Positions 42,227 to 50,768 of a DNA stretch of 64,000 nt are shown here, in pieces. The notes under the pieces are model-generated. The model saw only the letters and a program-made list of their open reading frames with translations, was not told where the DNA came from and ran no database searches. Position numbers and translations under genes: made by a program. Source of the DNA: Streptomyces vilmorinianum (GTDB taxonomy: Bacteria > Actinomycetota > Actinomycetes > Streptomycetales > Streptomycetaceae); assembly GCF_005517195.1 (NCBI RefSeq), contig NZ_CP040244.1:6962001-7026000 (forward strand). The letters are read 5' to 3'. Every line of letters begins with the position of its first letter. Within the stretch, counting starts at the first letter, position 1.

Positions 42227-43141
42227 CTAGGCGTTTGGGCGGGTGCCGTGCGCTGCCGCTCTTGCCATCTCCTCAAGCCGCGCCAGCATCGGCATCGGGT
42301 CCACCCCCACCGTCCCCGGCAAAAAGTCCGCGATCCGTTCCGGCGTCCACGCGCCGCCCTCCGCGTAGCCCGCCCTCAGCTCCCTCGGCTGCGCCCACAC
42401 CGCGATCTTCGGGCCCGCGATCGTGTAGACCTGGCCCGTGATCCGTTCCTCCCGCGCCCGGTCCGACAGCAGGTAGACGACGAGCGCCGCCACGTCCTCC
42501 GGCTCGCCGATCTCCTTCAGCTCCATCGGGACGTTCGCCGACATACGGGTCCGCGCCACCGGCGCCACCGCGTTCGCCGTGACCCCGTACTTGTGCAGGC
42601 CGAGCGCCGCGCTCCGTACGAGCGAGATGATGCCGCCCTTCGCCGCCGCGTAGTTGGCCTGGGCCACGGAGCCCTGGTGGTTGCCGCTCGTGAAGCCGAT
42701 CAGCGTTCCGGCCCCCTGCCTGCGCATCACCGCCGACGCCGCCCGGAACACCGTGAACGTGCCCTTCAGGTGCGTCGCGACGACCGGGTCCCACTCCTCC
42801 TCCGACATGTTGAAGAGCATCCGTTCGCGCAGGATCCCCGCCACGCACACGACCCCGTCGATCCGCCCGTACTCGGCGAGCGCCACGTCCACGACCCGCT
42901 GTCCGCCCGCCATCGTCGAGATGTCGTCGGCGACCGCGACCGCCGAACCCCCCGCCGCCTCGATCTCCTTGACGACCGACAGCGCGACCTCCGAGGTCGG
43001 CTCGCCTCCCTCGATGGAGACCCCGTAGTCGTTGACGACGACCTTCGCCCCCTCCGCCGCGCAGGCGAGGGCCACCGCGCGCCCGATCCCCCGCCCGGCC
43101 CCGGTCACCGCCACGACCTTGCCTGCCAAGAAGTTCCCCAC
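42227..43141 (-). CDS. Short-chain dehydrogenase (hydroxyacyl-CoA/steroid type)
   Basis: 304 residues, GTG 43141 behind GGAAGGGG. The NAD(P) motif is TGAGRGIGRA, catalytic YAAAKGG follows FTSGNHQGSVAQAN, and NDYGVSIEGGEPTSEVA is an insertion typical of the 17-beta-hydroxysteroid dehydrogenase type 4/hydroxyacyl-CoA dehydrogenase group. The C-terminus is longer than in simple ketoreductases (WAQPRELRAGYAEGG...). Probably a beta-hydroxyacyl-CoA dehydrogenase. It is divergent from the cyclase, with operator D between. Confidence 0.88.
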   Translation of the reverse strand: MGNFLAGKVVAVTGAGRGIGRAVALACAAEGAKVVVNDYGVSIEGGEPTSEVALSVVKEIEAAGGSAVAVADDISTMAGGQRVVDVALAEYGRIDGVVCVAGILRERMLFNMSEEEWDPVVATHLKGTFTVFRAASAVMRRQGAGTLIGFTSGNHQGSVAQANYAAAKGGIISLVRSAALGLHKYGVTANAVAPVARTRMSANVPMELKEIGEPEDVAALVVYLLSDRAREERITGQVYTIAGPKIAVWAQPRELRAGYAEGGAWTPERIADFLPGTVGVDPMPMLARLEEMARAAAHGTRPNA

Positions 43142-43163
43142 GCCCGGCCCCTTCCCGCGATTT

Positions 43164-43178
43164 CTGACGGACCGTTAG
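43164..43178. promoter_or_regulatory. Palindromic operator, site D (imperfect)
   Basis: CTGACGGACCGTTAG, one mismatch in the right arm. It lies 23 bp from the SDR start and 47 bp from the cyclase start, so it could serve both. Confidence 0.5.
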
Positions 43179-43224
43179 ATTTAAGGCCCGTCGGGTCCGC
43201 GAGCACAAGACCTCAGGAGGTCCC

Positions 43225-44151
43225 ATGTCCCTGCCCGCCGAGTTCCTCGACATCGCCAAGCGCGTGAACAACTGGGGTCGCTGGGGAGCCGACGACGAGA
43301 TCGGGACGCTGAACCTGATCACCGGAGACGTCGTACGGGCCGCCGCCGGCCAGGTCCGCACCGGCCGCCGGATACCGCTCGCCCTGCCCCTGAAGGAGGA
43401 CGGCGTCCAGGCCGGGCTGATCCCGGGCCGGATCAACCCCCTCCACACCATGGTCCAGATCAACCAGGAGATCTTCGGTCCGGGCACGGTGGCCTGCAGC
43501 GACGACGCCGTCACCATGGGCCTGCAGGCGGCCACCCACTGGGACGCGCTGACGCACGTCTCCCACTCGGGGAAGATCTACAACGGCCGCCCCGCCACGA
43601 CCATCACCGCCCACTCCCGCGCCGAGTTCAGCGGCATCGACAAGGCCACCCCCATCGTCTCGCGCGGGGTCCTGCTCGACGTGGCCCGCGCGAAGGGCGT
43701 GGACCGGCTGCCGGGCGACCACGCGGTGACCCCGGAGGACCTCGCCGAGGCGGAGGAGTTCGGGCGCGTCACCGTACGGGCAGGGGACATCGTGCTGGTC
43801 CGCACCGGCCAGGTCCAGGTCTACCTGACCGGCGACAAACACGGTTACGGCTTCCCGTCACCGGGCCTGTCCGTCCGCACGCCGGAGTGGTTCCACGCCC
43901 GGGACGTGGCGGCCGTCGCCAACGACACGCTCACCTTCGAGATCTTCCCACCGGAGATCGAGAACCTCTGGCTGCCCGTCCACGCCCTCGACCTGGTCGA
44001 GATGGGCATGCACCAGGGCCAGAACTGGAACCTCGAAGCCCTGTCCACAGCCTGTGCGGAAGAGGGCCGCTACAGCTTCCTCCTCTCCGCGATGCCCGAG
44101 CCCTTCGTCGGCGGCACGGGCACCCCCGTGGCCCCGGTGGCGGTCCTCTGA
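43225..44151 (+). CDS. Cyclase-family (kynurenine-formamidase fold) hydrolase
   Basis: 308 residues; AGGAGG stands just before ATG 43225. The metal motif HxxxDxxxH is seen in THWDALTHVSH. WGRWGADDEIGTLNLIT opens the domain, and AGDIVLVRTGQ and LWLPVHALDLVEMGMHQGQNWNLEAL complete it. Members hydrolyse cyclic or amide bonds (isatin hydrolase, arylformamidase). The exact substrate is unknown; the gene context suggests acyl-CoA or ring-cleavage catabolism. Confidence 0.88.
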   Translation: MSLPAEFLDIAKRVNNWGRWGADDEIGTLNLITGDVVRAAAGQVRTGRRIPLALPLKEDGVQAGLIPGRINPLHTMVQINQEIFGPGTVACSDDAVTMGLQAATHWDALTHVSHSGKIYNGRPATTITAHSRAEFSGIDKATPIVSRGVLLDVARAKGVDRLPGDHAVTPEDLAEAEEFGRVTVRAGDIVLVRTGQVQVYLTGDKHGYGFPSPGLSVRTPEWFHARDVAAVANDTLTFEIFPPEIENLWLPVHALDLVEMGMHQGQNWNLEALSTACAEEGRYSFLLSAMPEPFVGGTGTPVAPVAVL

Positions 44152-44155
44152 AGCC

Positions 44156-44767
44156 CTACTTCGGACCCCTGAAGCGCCACTGCTGGTTGAATCCCGGGTC
44201 CCACGGCTCCCACTGGATGACGTTCGCGCCGTCGGCGGTGCTGCCGTCGAGGACGTCCAGGACCCTGCCGGAGTGCTCGGCCACGATCTTCACGTTCCGG
44301 CCGATCTCGGGCCGGTCGATGGCGCGGCCATCGGGCGTGCGGAACGACCACAGCTGGTTGGTTCCACCCCAGCAGCCCCACTGGATGACATTGGCGCCGC
44401 TGTGGACGCCGGCCTGCTCCACGTCGAGGCACTTGCGCGAGTGACGGGCGACGATCTGATACATGCCGTCGCCTTGCGGTATCAGGCGCCACTGCTGGTT
44501 TCCCTGGCCCGAGCAGCCCCACTGAATCACGTTGGCTCCGTCGGCGGGACTGGCCCAGGCCACGTCCAGGCACTTGTCGGAGTGCCGGGCGACGACCTCG
44601 TACCAGCCGGTGCCCACCGGCCGCTGCTGCGCCGCCTCGGCCGGGGCTGTCAGACCCCAGAGGCCGCTGGCCACAGCGACACCCAAACAGGCCCATGTCC
44701 GGGCGGTTCTACGGCTTCCCCGTACACGGGCTACACGGCGTACCTGTCGTACTTGGTTCTCGGCCAT
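44156..44767 (-). CDS. Secreted ricin-type lectin protein
   Basis: 203 residues. A long basic N-terminus and hydrophobic stretch (ACLGVAVASGLWGLTAP) form a signal peptide. The rest is one beta-trefoil lectin with three repeats: VVARHSDKCLDVAW...NQQWRL, IVARHSRKCLDVEQ...NQLWSF and IVAEHSGRVLDVLD...NQQWRF, each with the QxW motif and GANVIQW. No enzyme domain is attached. It ends four bases from the convergent cyclase gene. Confidence 0.9.
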   Translation of the reverse strand: MAENQVRQVRRVARVRGSRRTARTWACLGVAVASGLWGLTAPAEAAQQRPVGTGWYEVVARHSDKCLDVAWASPADGANVIQWGCSGQGNQQWRLIPQGDGMYQIVARHSRKCLDVEQAGVHSGANVIQWGCWGGTNQLWSFRTPDGRAIDRPEIGRNVKIVAEHSGRVLDVLDGSTADGANVIQWEPWDPGFNQQWRFRGPK

Positions 44768-45014
44768 GGTTTCTTCTCTCGTCGAAACCGGCTGTCCCCC
44801 GCCTCATTCAGCCTAGGACGCCCCCCAGACCCCCGCACCCCGGCCCCACCCCAGGCCGGCGCGTTCCAGCGGGTGGCGGCGCACTCGCGCGCGCCCCGAG
44901 CACGGCACGACCGCCGCCACCCGGCCGCGACCCGCATACGCCGAGGGTGCGAGGACCCTCGACTCCCCTCGCAACGAATCGCTCACCCAAGATTGAGCAA
45001 AAGCGGACGAATCG

Positions 45015-45470
45015 TCAACAGTGCGCCGAAGCCGCTGGGTTCGTCGCGGGCGCCACCGCCGACGGAGCCTGGGCCATCGGCACGCCCCGGTCCACCTCGC
45101 ACCAGATGCTCTTGCCGGCACCCTCACGCTGCCAGCCCCACCGGTCGGCCAGGCCGTCCACCAGCTCCAGGCCGCGCCCGTTGGTGTCCTCGCCCTCCGC
45201 GTGGCGCGGCATCGGCGGCCGGTCGCTCGCGTCGGCGACCTCCACCCGCACCATCGCGGTGCCGCCGAACAGCATCCGCAGCACGGCCGGACAGCCGGTG
45301 TGCACCACGGCGTTGGTCACGAGTTCCGAGATGAGCAGCACCAGCGTCTCGGCCAGCGGCTCGTCATCCCCTATACCCGATCCGGCGAGCCTCGAACGGG
45401 CCCATCGCCGGGCTCGTCCCACCTCCGCCGGGTCCGGCCCGACCTCCAACTGAACCTGAAGCACCTGCAC
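45015..45470 (-). CDS. RsbW-like ATP-binding regulatory protein
   Basis: 151 residues, GTG 45470; an in-frame stop lies two codons before it. N-box LISELVTNAVVH, G1 VEVADASDRPPM and G2 GRGLELVDGLADRWG define a GHKL single-domain ATPase. The C-terminal tail is Ala/Pro-rich. It is not adjacent to a DUF397 or XRE gene, so the partner is unknown. It is not the same as the ATPase at 15605, and the two differ strongly in sequence. Confidence 0.88.
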   Translation of the reverse strand: MQVLQVQLEVGPDPAEVGRARRWARSRLAGSGIGDDEPLAETLVLLISELVTNAVVHTGCPAVLRMLFGGTAMVRVEVADASDRPPMPRHAEGEDTNGRGLELVDGLADRWGWQREGAGKSIWCEVDRGVPMAQAPSAVAPATNPAASAHC

Positions 45471-45871
45471 CGCTCACACCATCCGAACCGGCGGACACAT
45501 CGCCTCGCGCCTCACAGCCATCGACGTCCTTACGGACCGTGATTCCCTTGTGAGACAGCATGGTTGACGTACAGTCACCGCAACAAGCGCTTCAGGCATA
45601 TTCCAGCGCGAAGGAGTACGCATGGTCCATACTGTGCGACGCACGCTGCGGGGAGTCGAACAGGAGGGCGCCCAGCGCCTCCAAGGGGTACGAGCGGCGG
45701 GCATCGCCGGACCCGGAGTCGCCGCTTCGGCGACACCGGCACGATCCGGGCCCACAACCACTCGCATCCCACGGAGAGTACCGGAGCGGACCCCCGACTC
45801 CGGGCCGTGACGGCCCGCCCGAAGGACACAACCCGATATCGACGCTCCGTGAGCACCCGGACACGTGGCGC
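45471..45871. other. Gap with one possible small gene
   Basis: 401 bp between the ATPase and acyl-CoA dehydrogenase genes. Apart from the 62-codon frame at 45622 I see no gene. TTGACGTACAGTCAC (45564-45578) is a weak relative of the window's operators. No terminator hairpin is obvious. Confidence 0.5.
45622..45810 (+). CDS. Possible 62-residue protein
   Basis: ATG 45622 is preceded at the right distance by AAGGAG (45610-45615), one of the better ribosome-binding sites in the window. The product (MVHTVRRTLRGVEQEG...) is basic and Ala/Pro/Arg-rich and resembles no family I know. Codon pattern gives little support, so it may be chance. Confidence 0.25.
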   Translation: MVHTVRRTLRGVEQEGAQRLQGVRAAGIAGPGVAASATPARSGPTTTRIPRRVPERTPDSGP

Positions 45872-46756
45872 CTACAGGGCGGCCGCCTCCGCCTCCTCCG
45901 CGTCCGCCTTCACCGGCCCGCGCTCGGCCCGCACCCAGGCCCGTTTCAGGTGCAGATGGACGTCCGCCTCCCATGTGAAGCCCATGCCGCCGTGCACCTG
46001 AAGGCAGTCACGGGCGCAGTCGACCGCCGCCTCGTCGGCGAGCAGCTTGGCCCCGGCGACCTCGACCGGGTCACCACTCACGGCGGCCGCGTAGACGGCC
46101 GCGCGTGCGACCTCCGTCCGTACGAGCATCTGCGCGCACAGATGCTTGACGGCCTGAAACCCCCCGATCACCTGCCCGAACTGCTCCCGGGTCCGGGCGT
46201 ACGCGACGGCCGTCTCGGTGGTACGGGAGGCACTGCCGAGCTGCTCGGCGGCGGTGAGCAGCGCCCCCACCCCCGCCACCCCCGTTGTGGGCATTCGCCC
46301 CACGGGACCGGGCAACCGGTGCAAGGGCGTCAGCGGGTCGACCGAGCGCACCCGTACGGCACCCTCCGCATCGCCCACGACCACGTCCGCCTCGTCCAGC
46401 CACTCCACGAACGCCCCGTCGGGCGCCGTCACCACCACCTCCCCCTCCGCCGCCCCAGGAACCGTCCCCGCCGCCAGGTGCGTCGCGATCAGCGGCCCCG
46501 GCAGCAGCGCCCGCCCCGCCTCCTCGAAGACGAGGACCGCCTCCGGGAGTCCGAGCCCGACGCCCCCCGCCTCCTCCGGGAGCCGCAGCGCGAAGAACCC
46601 GGCCTCCCCGAGCGCCCGCCACAGGTCCCGGTCAAGCCCGCCGTCCTCGACGGCCGCCCGCAGCGCGTCCCGGTCGAAGCGCCCTTCGAGCAGCGCCCGT
46701 ACACCCGCCTTCAGCGCCTTCTGGTCGTCCGTCAGCCGGAAGTCCACGCCGGTCAC
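45872..46756 (-). CDS. Acyl-CoA dehydrogenase, short subunit
   Basis: 294 residues, GTG 46756, overlapping the upstream gene's stop by four bases (GTGA). It has the ACAD helical N-terminus (FRLTDDQKALKAGVRALL), weak middle domain, YARTREQFGQVIGGFQAVKHLCA and DCLQVHGGMGFTWEADVHLHLKRA. It is about 80 residues shorter than a normal ACAD and its middle beta domain is reduced. That matches the paired-subunit (alpha2beta2) dehydrogenases of steroid side-chain degradation, so it probably forms a heteromer with the next gene's product. Confidence 0.88.
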   Translation of the reverse strand: MTGVDFRLTDDQKALKAGVRALLEGRFDRDALRAAVEDGGLDRDLWRALGEAGFFALRLPEEAGGVGLGLPEAVLVFEEAGRALLPGPLIATHLAAGTVPGAAEGEVVVTAPDGAFVEWLDEADVVVGDAEGAVRVRSVDPLTPLHRLPGPVGRMPTTGVAGVGALLTAAEQLGSASRTTETAVAYARTREQFGQVIGGFQAVKHLCAQMLVRTEVARAAVYAAAVSGDPVEVAGAKLLADEAAVDCARDCLQVHGGMGFTWEADVHLHLKRAWVRAERGPVKADAEEAEAAAL

Positions 46757-47889
46757 CGCCCCTTCGGCAGGCCGAGGATGCGCTCGGCGACGATGTTCCG
46801 CTGGATCTGGGACGTACCGGCGGCGATCGTGTACGAGAGCGAGGACAGCCGGTCCAGGTTCCACTCGCGCCCGAGATCGAGGGCGTCCGGGCCGAGGACG
46901 GCGGCGGCCGCGTCGTACAGCTCCTGCCGCGCGTGCGAGTAGTGCAGCTTGAAGACGGAGCCGCCGGTGCCCGGAACCCCGCCCGTCGCCTCCGCCTCGC
47001 TGACGTTCCACTGGGTGAGCCGCCACAGCGCCCGGAACTCCGCGCTCAGCCGTCCGAGCCGGCGCCGCACCGCCGGGTCGTCCCAGCGCCCGTTCTTCCG
47101 TGCCTCGTGCGCCAGTTGGCCCAGGACGCGGCGGCAGGCGACGACCTCGCCGACGAAGGCGGTGCCGCGCTCGAACGACAGCGTCACCATCGTCACGCGC
47201 CAGCCGTCGTTCTCCTCCCCGACCCGGTTCTCCACCGGCACCCGCACCTCGTCGAGGAACATCTCGGCGAACTCCGTCGACCCGGCGAGCGTCCGCAGCG
47301 GCCGGACGGTGATGCCGGGGGCGTCCATGGGCATCGCGAGCCAGGTGATCCCCCGGTGCTTCGAAGCCGCCCCCGCGTCCGTGCGCACCAGCAGCTCGCA
47401 CCAGTCGGCGACCTCCGCGTGCGAGGTCCATATCTTCGAGCCGGTGACGACGTACGCGTCCCCGTCCCGTACCGCCCTCGTCCGCAACGATGCCAGGTCC
47501 GACCCGGCCTCCGGCTCGCTGAAGCCCTGGCACCACACCTCGTCGCCGCGCAGCACCGGCGGCAGCCAGCGCTCCCGCTGCTCGGCGGTCCCCTCGGCGG
47601 CGATCGTCGGCCCGGCGTGCAGCAGTCCGACGAAGTTGGCGCCGACGTACGGGGCCCCGGCGCGCTCGGTCTCCTCCAGGAAGATCAGCCGCCGGGTCGG
47701 GGAGGCGTCCCAGTGCACCTCCGCGTACCCCGCCTCGTACAGCGCCCGCTGCCAGCCGCAGTCGTACGCGCGCCGCGCCGGCCAGTCCAGCGGATCGGGC
47801 TTCGGCGGCAGCTTCGGCAGGACGCCCGCGAGCCAGTCCCGCAGCCGGGCCCGGAAGGCCTCCTCCTCCTCGGTGTACGCGAGGTCCAT
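46753..47889 (-). CDS. Acyl-CoA dehydrogenase, long subunit
   Basis: 378 residues, ATG 47889. The FAD-binding middle domain is well kept (WCQGFSEPEAGSDLASLRT, YVVTGSKIWTSHA). The C-terminal motif is AAGTSQIQRNIVAERILGLP, where MCAD-type enzymes have the catalytic Glu in YEGTxQIQR; here Ala stands at that place. The start overlaps the amidohydrolase stop by one base. With the short subunit it probably forms one dehydrogenase oxidising an unusual acyl-CoA. Confidence 0.9.
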   Translation of the reverse strand: MDLAYTEEEEAFRARLRDWLAGVLPKLPPKPDPLDWPARRAYDCGWQRALYEAGYAEVHWDASPTRRLIFLEETERAGAPYVGANFVGLLHAGPTIAAEGTAEQRERWLPPVLRGDEVWCQGFSEPEAGSDLASLRTRAVRDGDAYVVTGSKIWTSHAEVADWCELLVRTDAGAASKHRGITWLAMPMDAPGITVRPLRTLAGSTEFAEMFLDEVRVPVENRVGEENDGWRVTMVTLSFERGTAFVGEVVACRRVLGQLAHEARKNGRWDDPAVRRRLGRLSAEFRALWRLTQWNVSEAEATGGVPGTGGSVFKLHYSHARQELYDAAAAVLGPDALDLGREWNLDRLSSLSYTIAAGTSQIQRNIVAERILGLPKGR

Positions 47890-49088
47890 CAGCGGCCCTC
47901 GTCGAGGTCCAGGCCGAGCATGCGGATCGCGTTGCCGCGCATCAGCTTGTAGACGGTCTCGTCGTCGAGTCCCTTGACGTGGTCGAGGGCGACTTCCTTG
48001 GTGTGCGGGAAGGTGGAGTCGACGTGCGGGTAGTCGGTCTCGAAGGTGGCGTTGTCGCGGCCCACGACGTCCAGCGAGGCGATGCCGTGCTTGTCGCGGA
48101 AGAAGCAGCAGAAGATCTGCCGGTAGTAGTACGTGGACGGGGGTTCGGGGATCAGGTCGCGCACGCCGCCCCACGCCCGGTGCTCCTCCCACACGTCGTC
48201 GGCGCGTTCGAGGGCGTACGGGATCCAGCCCATCTGGCCCTCGCTGTAGGCGAGCTTCAGCGTCGGGAACTTCACGAGCACCCCGCTGAAGAGGAAGTCC
48301 ATCATCGAGGCCATCGCGTTGTTGAAGGAGAGCGAGGCCTGGACGGCGGGCGGGGCGTCGGGGGACGCGGCGGGCATCTGGGACGAGGACCCGATGTGCA
48401 TGTTGACGACCGTCCCCGTCTCCTGGCAGACCGCGAAGAACGGGTCCCAGTAGCCGGAGTGGATCGACGGCAGCCCGAGGTGGGTGGGGATCTCGGAGAA
48501 GGTCACGGCCCTCACGCCACGGGCCGCGTTACGCCGGATCTCCGCGACCGCGAGGTCGATGTCCCAGAGCGGGATGATGCAGAGCGGGATGAGCCGGCCG
48601 CCGCTGCCGCCGCACCACTCCTCGACCATCCAGTCGTTGTAGGCGCGGACGCAGGCGAGGGCGACCTCCTTGTCCTTTGCCTCGGCGAAGGTCTGGCCGC
48701 AGAAGCGCGGGAAGGTGGGGAAGCAGAGGGAGGCCTCGACGTGGTTGAGGTCCATGTCCTTCAGGCGCTCGACCGGGTCCCAGCAGCCGCGCCGCATCTC
48801 CTCCCTGGTGATCCCCTCCAGGGTCATGTCGTCGCGGTCGAAGCCGACGGCGGCGATGTTGCGCTTGTACGGGAACTTGAGGTCCTCGTAGATCCACCAG
48901 TCGGTCGGCGGTCCGTCCGGGTCCATGGTGATGCGGTACTTCCCGCCGACGTACTCCAGCTCCCCGATGCCCGCCGTCATGGGCTGGGGCCCCCGGTCCC
49001 GGTACTTCGCCGGAAGCCAGGTCGCGAAGAGGTGGGCCGGCTCGATCACGTGGTCGTCGACGCTGATGATGCGGGGCAGTTCCGTCAT
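47889..49088 (-). CDS. Amidohydrolase-2 family (ACMSD-like) protein
   Basis: 399 residues, ATG 49088 behind GGAGGGG. TIM-barrel amidohydrolase of the ACMSD/resorcylate-decarboxylase group: SVDDHVIEP opens strand 1, later ligands include the His in VNMHIGSS and the Asp in FETDYPHVDSTFP. The first motif is DDH instead of HxH, which is common in the actinobacterial branch. It heads a three-gene unit with the acyl-CoA dehydrogenases, so it may act as a hydrolase, hydratase or decarboxylase on an acyl-CoA-derived ring product. Confidence 0.88.
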   Translation of the reverse strand: MTELPRIISVDDHVIEPAHLFATWLPAKYRDRGPQPMTAGIGELEYVGGKYRITMDPDGPPTDWWIYEDLKFPYKRNIAAVGFDRDDMTLEGITREEMRRGCWDPVERLKDMDLNHVEASLCFPTFPRFCGQTFAEAKDKEVALACVRAYNDWMVEEWCGGSGGRLIPLCIIPLWDIDLAVAEIRRNAARGVRAVTFSEIPTHLGLPSIHSGYWDPFFAVCQETGTVVNMHIGSSSQMPAASPDAPPAVQASLSFNNAMASMMDFLFSGVLVKFPTLKLAYSEGQMGWIPYALERADDVWEEHRAWGGVRDLIPEPPSTYYYRQIFCCFFRDKHGIASLDVVGRDNATFETDYPHVDSTFPHTKEVALDHVKGLDDETVYKLMRGNAIRMLGLDLDEGR

Positions 49089-49103
49089 GACCCCTCCATT
49101 TTC

Positions 49104-49118
49104 TGATGACCCGTCAGA
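49104..49118. promoter_or_regulatory. Palindromic operator, site E (imperfect)
   Basis: CTGATGACCCGTCAG, one mismatch in the left arm, 16 bp upstream of the amidohydrolase ATG. Confidence 0.5.
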
Positions 49119-49191
49119 TACGGACTGGGCATCAGGCTAGCTGCGCACCCCTGGACCGACAAGGACCGGCCCTCTACGCTCTCCGCACGAT

Positions 49192-49206
49192 CTGACGGAG
49201 AGTCAG
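49192..49206. promoter_or_regulatory. Palindromic operator, site F
   Basis: CTGACGGAGAGTCAG, perfect CTGAC/GTCAG arms, 15 bp before GTG 49221 of the AMP-forming ligase; sites E and F share one divergent promoter region. Confidence 0.6.
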
Positions 49207-49220
49207 TTAGGGGAGTCGTC

Positions 49221-50768
49221 GTGACCGAAACCGCACACGCCCTGGGCGAGTCCCGCACCCTCTGGGAGCTCGTCGACCGCCGCGCCGCCCTCACCCCCGA
49301 CCGGCCCGTGCTCCTCCAGGGGGACAGGACCCTCACCTTCGGCGAGCTGCGCGAGCGCGCCGAGCGGTGCGCCGCCGGCCTGTACGGGATGGGGGTGCGG
49401 CCGGGCACGGTCGTCGCCTGGCAGCTGCCCACCCGGATCGAGACGGCCGTCCTCTCCTTCGCGCTCGCCCGCATCGGCGCCGTACAGTCCCCGGTCATCC
49501 CCTTCTACCGGGACCGCGAGGTCGGCTTCGCGCTGCGCGAGTCGAAGGCCGAGTTCTTCGCCGTCCCCGGGGTGTGGCGCGGCCACGACCACACGGAGAT
49601 GGCCCGGCGGCTCGGAGCGCGCGGGATCTTCGAGGCGTACGACTCCGCGTCCCTGCCCGACGGCGACCCGGCGGTGCTTCCCGCCCCGCCCGCCTCCGGC
49701 ACCGACGTCCGCTGGATCTACTGGACCTCGGGCACGACCTCCGACCCCAAGGGCGTCCTGCACACCGACCGCTCCCTCATCGCGGGCGGCTCCTGCCTCG
49801 CCCACGCGCTGCGCCTGAGCGAGCACGACATCGGCTCGATGGCCTTCCCGTACGCGCACATCGCCGGGCCCGACTACACGGTGATGCTCCTCCTGTACGG
49901 ATTCCCCGCCGTGATGTTCGAACAGTTCGCGCTGCCCGGCGCGCTGGAGGAGTACCGCAGGCACGGGGTGACCGTAGCCGGCGGATCCACCGCGTTCTAC
50001 TCGATGTTCCTCGCCGAGCAGCGCAAGCGGCCCGGCGAGAAGCTGATCCCGAGCCTGCGGCTGCTCGCGGGCGGCGGGGCCCCGAAGCCGCCGGAGATCT
50101 ACCACGCGGTGGTACGGGAGATGGGCTGCCGGCTCACCCACGGCTACGGCATGACCGAGGTCCCCATGATCACGATGGGTTCGCCGGACGACACCGCGGA
50201 GAACCTGGCGACGACGGAGGGCCGGCCGCCCGCGGGCATGGAGATACGGATCGCCGAGGGCGGGGAGGTACGGCTGCGGGGCGAGGCGGTCTGCCAGGGC
50301 TATCTGGACCCGGCGCAGACGGCGGCCGCCTTCGACGAGGACGGCTTCCTGATCACCGGTGACGTGGGGCATGTGACCGCGTCCGGGCACCTGGTCCTCA
50401 CCGGCCGGATCAAGGACATCATCATCCGCAAGGGCGAGAACATCTCGGCCAAGGAGATCGAGGACCTCCTCCACCGGCATCCGGCGGTCGGCGACGCGGC
50501 CGTCATCGGCCTCCCCGACCCCGACCGCGGCGAACGGGTCTGCGCGGTGATCGAGCAGCCGCCGGGGGCACAGGCCCTGACCCTGGCGTCGGTGACGGGC
50601 TTCCTGCGCGCCGAAGGGCTCTCCGTGCACAAGCTGCCGGAACAGCTGGAGGTGGTGGACGCCCTGCCCCGCAACGAGACCCTGCGCAAGGTGTTGAAGT
50701 ACAAGCTGCGGGAGCGCTACTCCGGCGGCCGCGAGCGCGACTCCGGCGGCGCGGTCACTCCGTCATGA
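49221..50768 (+). CDS. AMP-forming acyl-CoA synthetase
   Basis: 515 residues, GTG 49221 with GGGGAG upstream. Adenylation motifs: IYWTSGTTSDPKGVL (A3), GYGMTEVP (A5), FDEDGFLITGDVG (A7), LTGRIKDIIIRKGENIS (A8). At the C-terminal A10 motif, the usual SGK(V/I)LK is replaced by LPRNETLRKVLKYKLR; a Lys is kept but the Gly is lost. It activates a carboxylic acid to acyl-CoA. The last 14 bases overlap the convergent EF-hand gene; the tail RYSGGRERDSGG looks non-essential. Confidence 0.9.
   Translation: MTETAHALGESRTLWELVDRRAALTPDRPVLLQGDRTLTFGELRERAERCAAGLYGMGVRPGTVVAWQLPTRIETAVLSFALARIGAVQSPVIPFYRDREVGFALRESKAEFFAVPGVWRGHDHTEMARRLGARGIFEAYDSASLPDGDPAVLPAPPASGTDVRWIYWTSGTTSDPKGVLHTDRSLIAGGSCLAHALRLSEHDIGSMAFPYAHIAGPDYTVMLLLYGFPAVMFEQFALPGALEEYRRHGVTVAGGSTAFYSMFLAEQRKRPGEKLIPSLRLLAGGGAPKPPEIYHAVVREMGCRLTHGYGMTEVPMITMGSPDDTAENLATTEGRPPAGMEIRIAEGGEVRLRGEAVCQGYLDPAQTAAAFDEDGFLITGDVGHVTASGHLVLTGRIKDIIIRKGENISAKEIEDLLHRHPAVGDAAVIGLPDPDRGERVCAVIEQPPGAQALTLASVTGFLRAEGLSVHKLPEQLEVVDALPRNETLRKVLKYKLRERYSGGRERDSGGAVTPS

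Noticed and set aside
45564..45578. Eighth operator copy (TTGACGTACAGTCAC)
   Set aside because: Only four bases per arm match and it lies by regulatory and unassigned DNA rather than a catabolic gene, so I left it out of the set.
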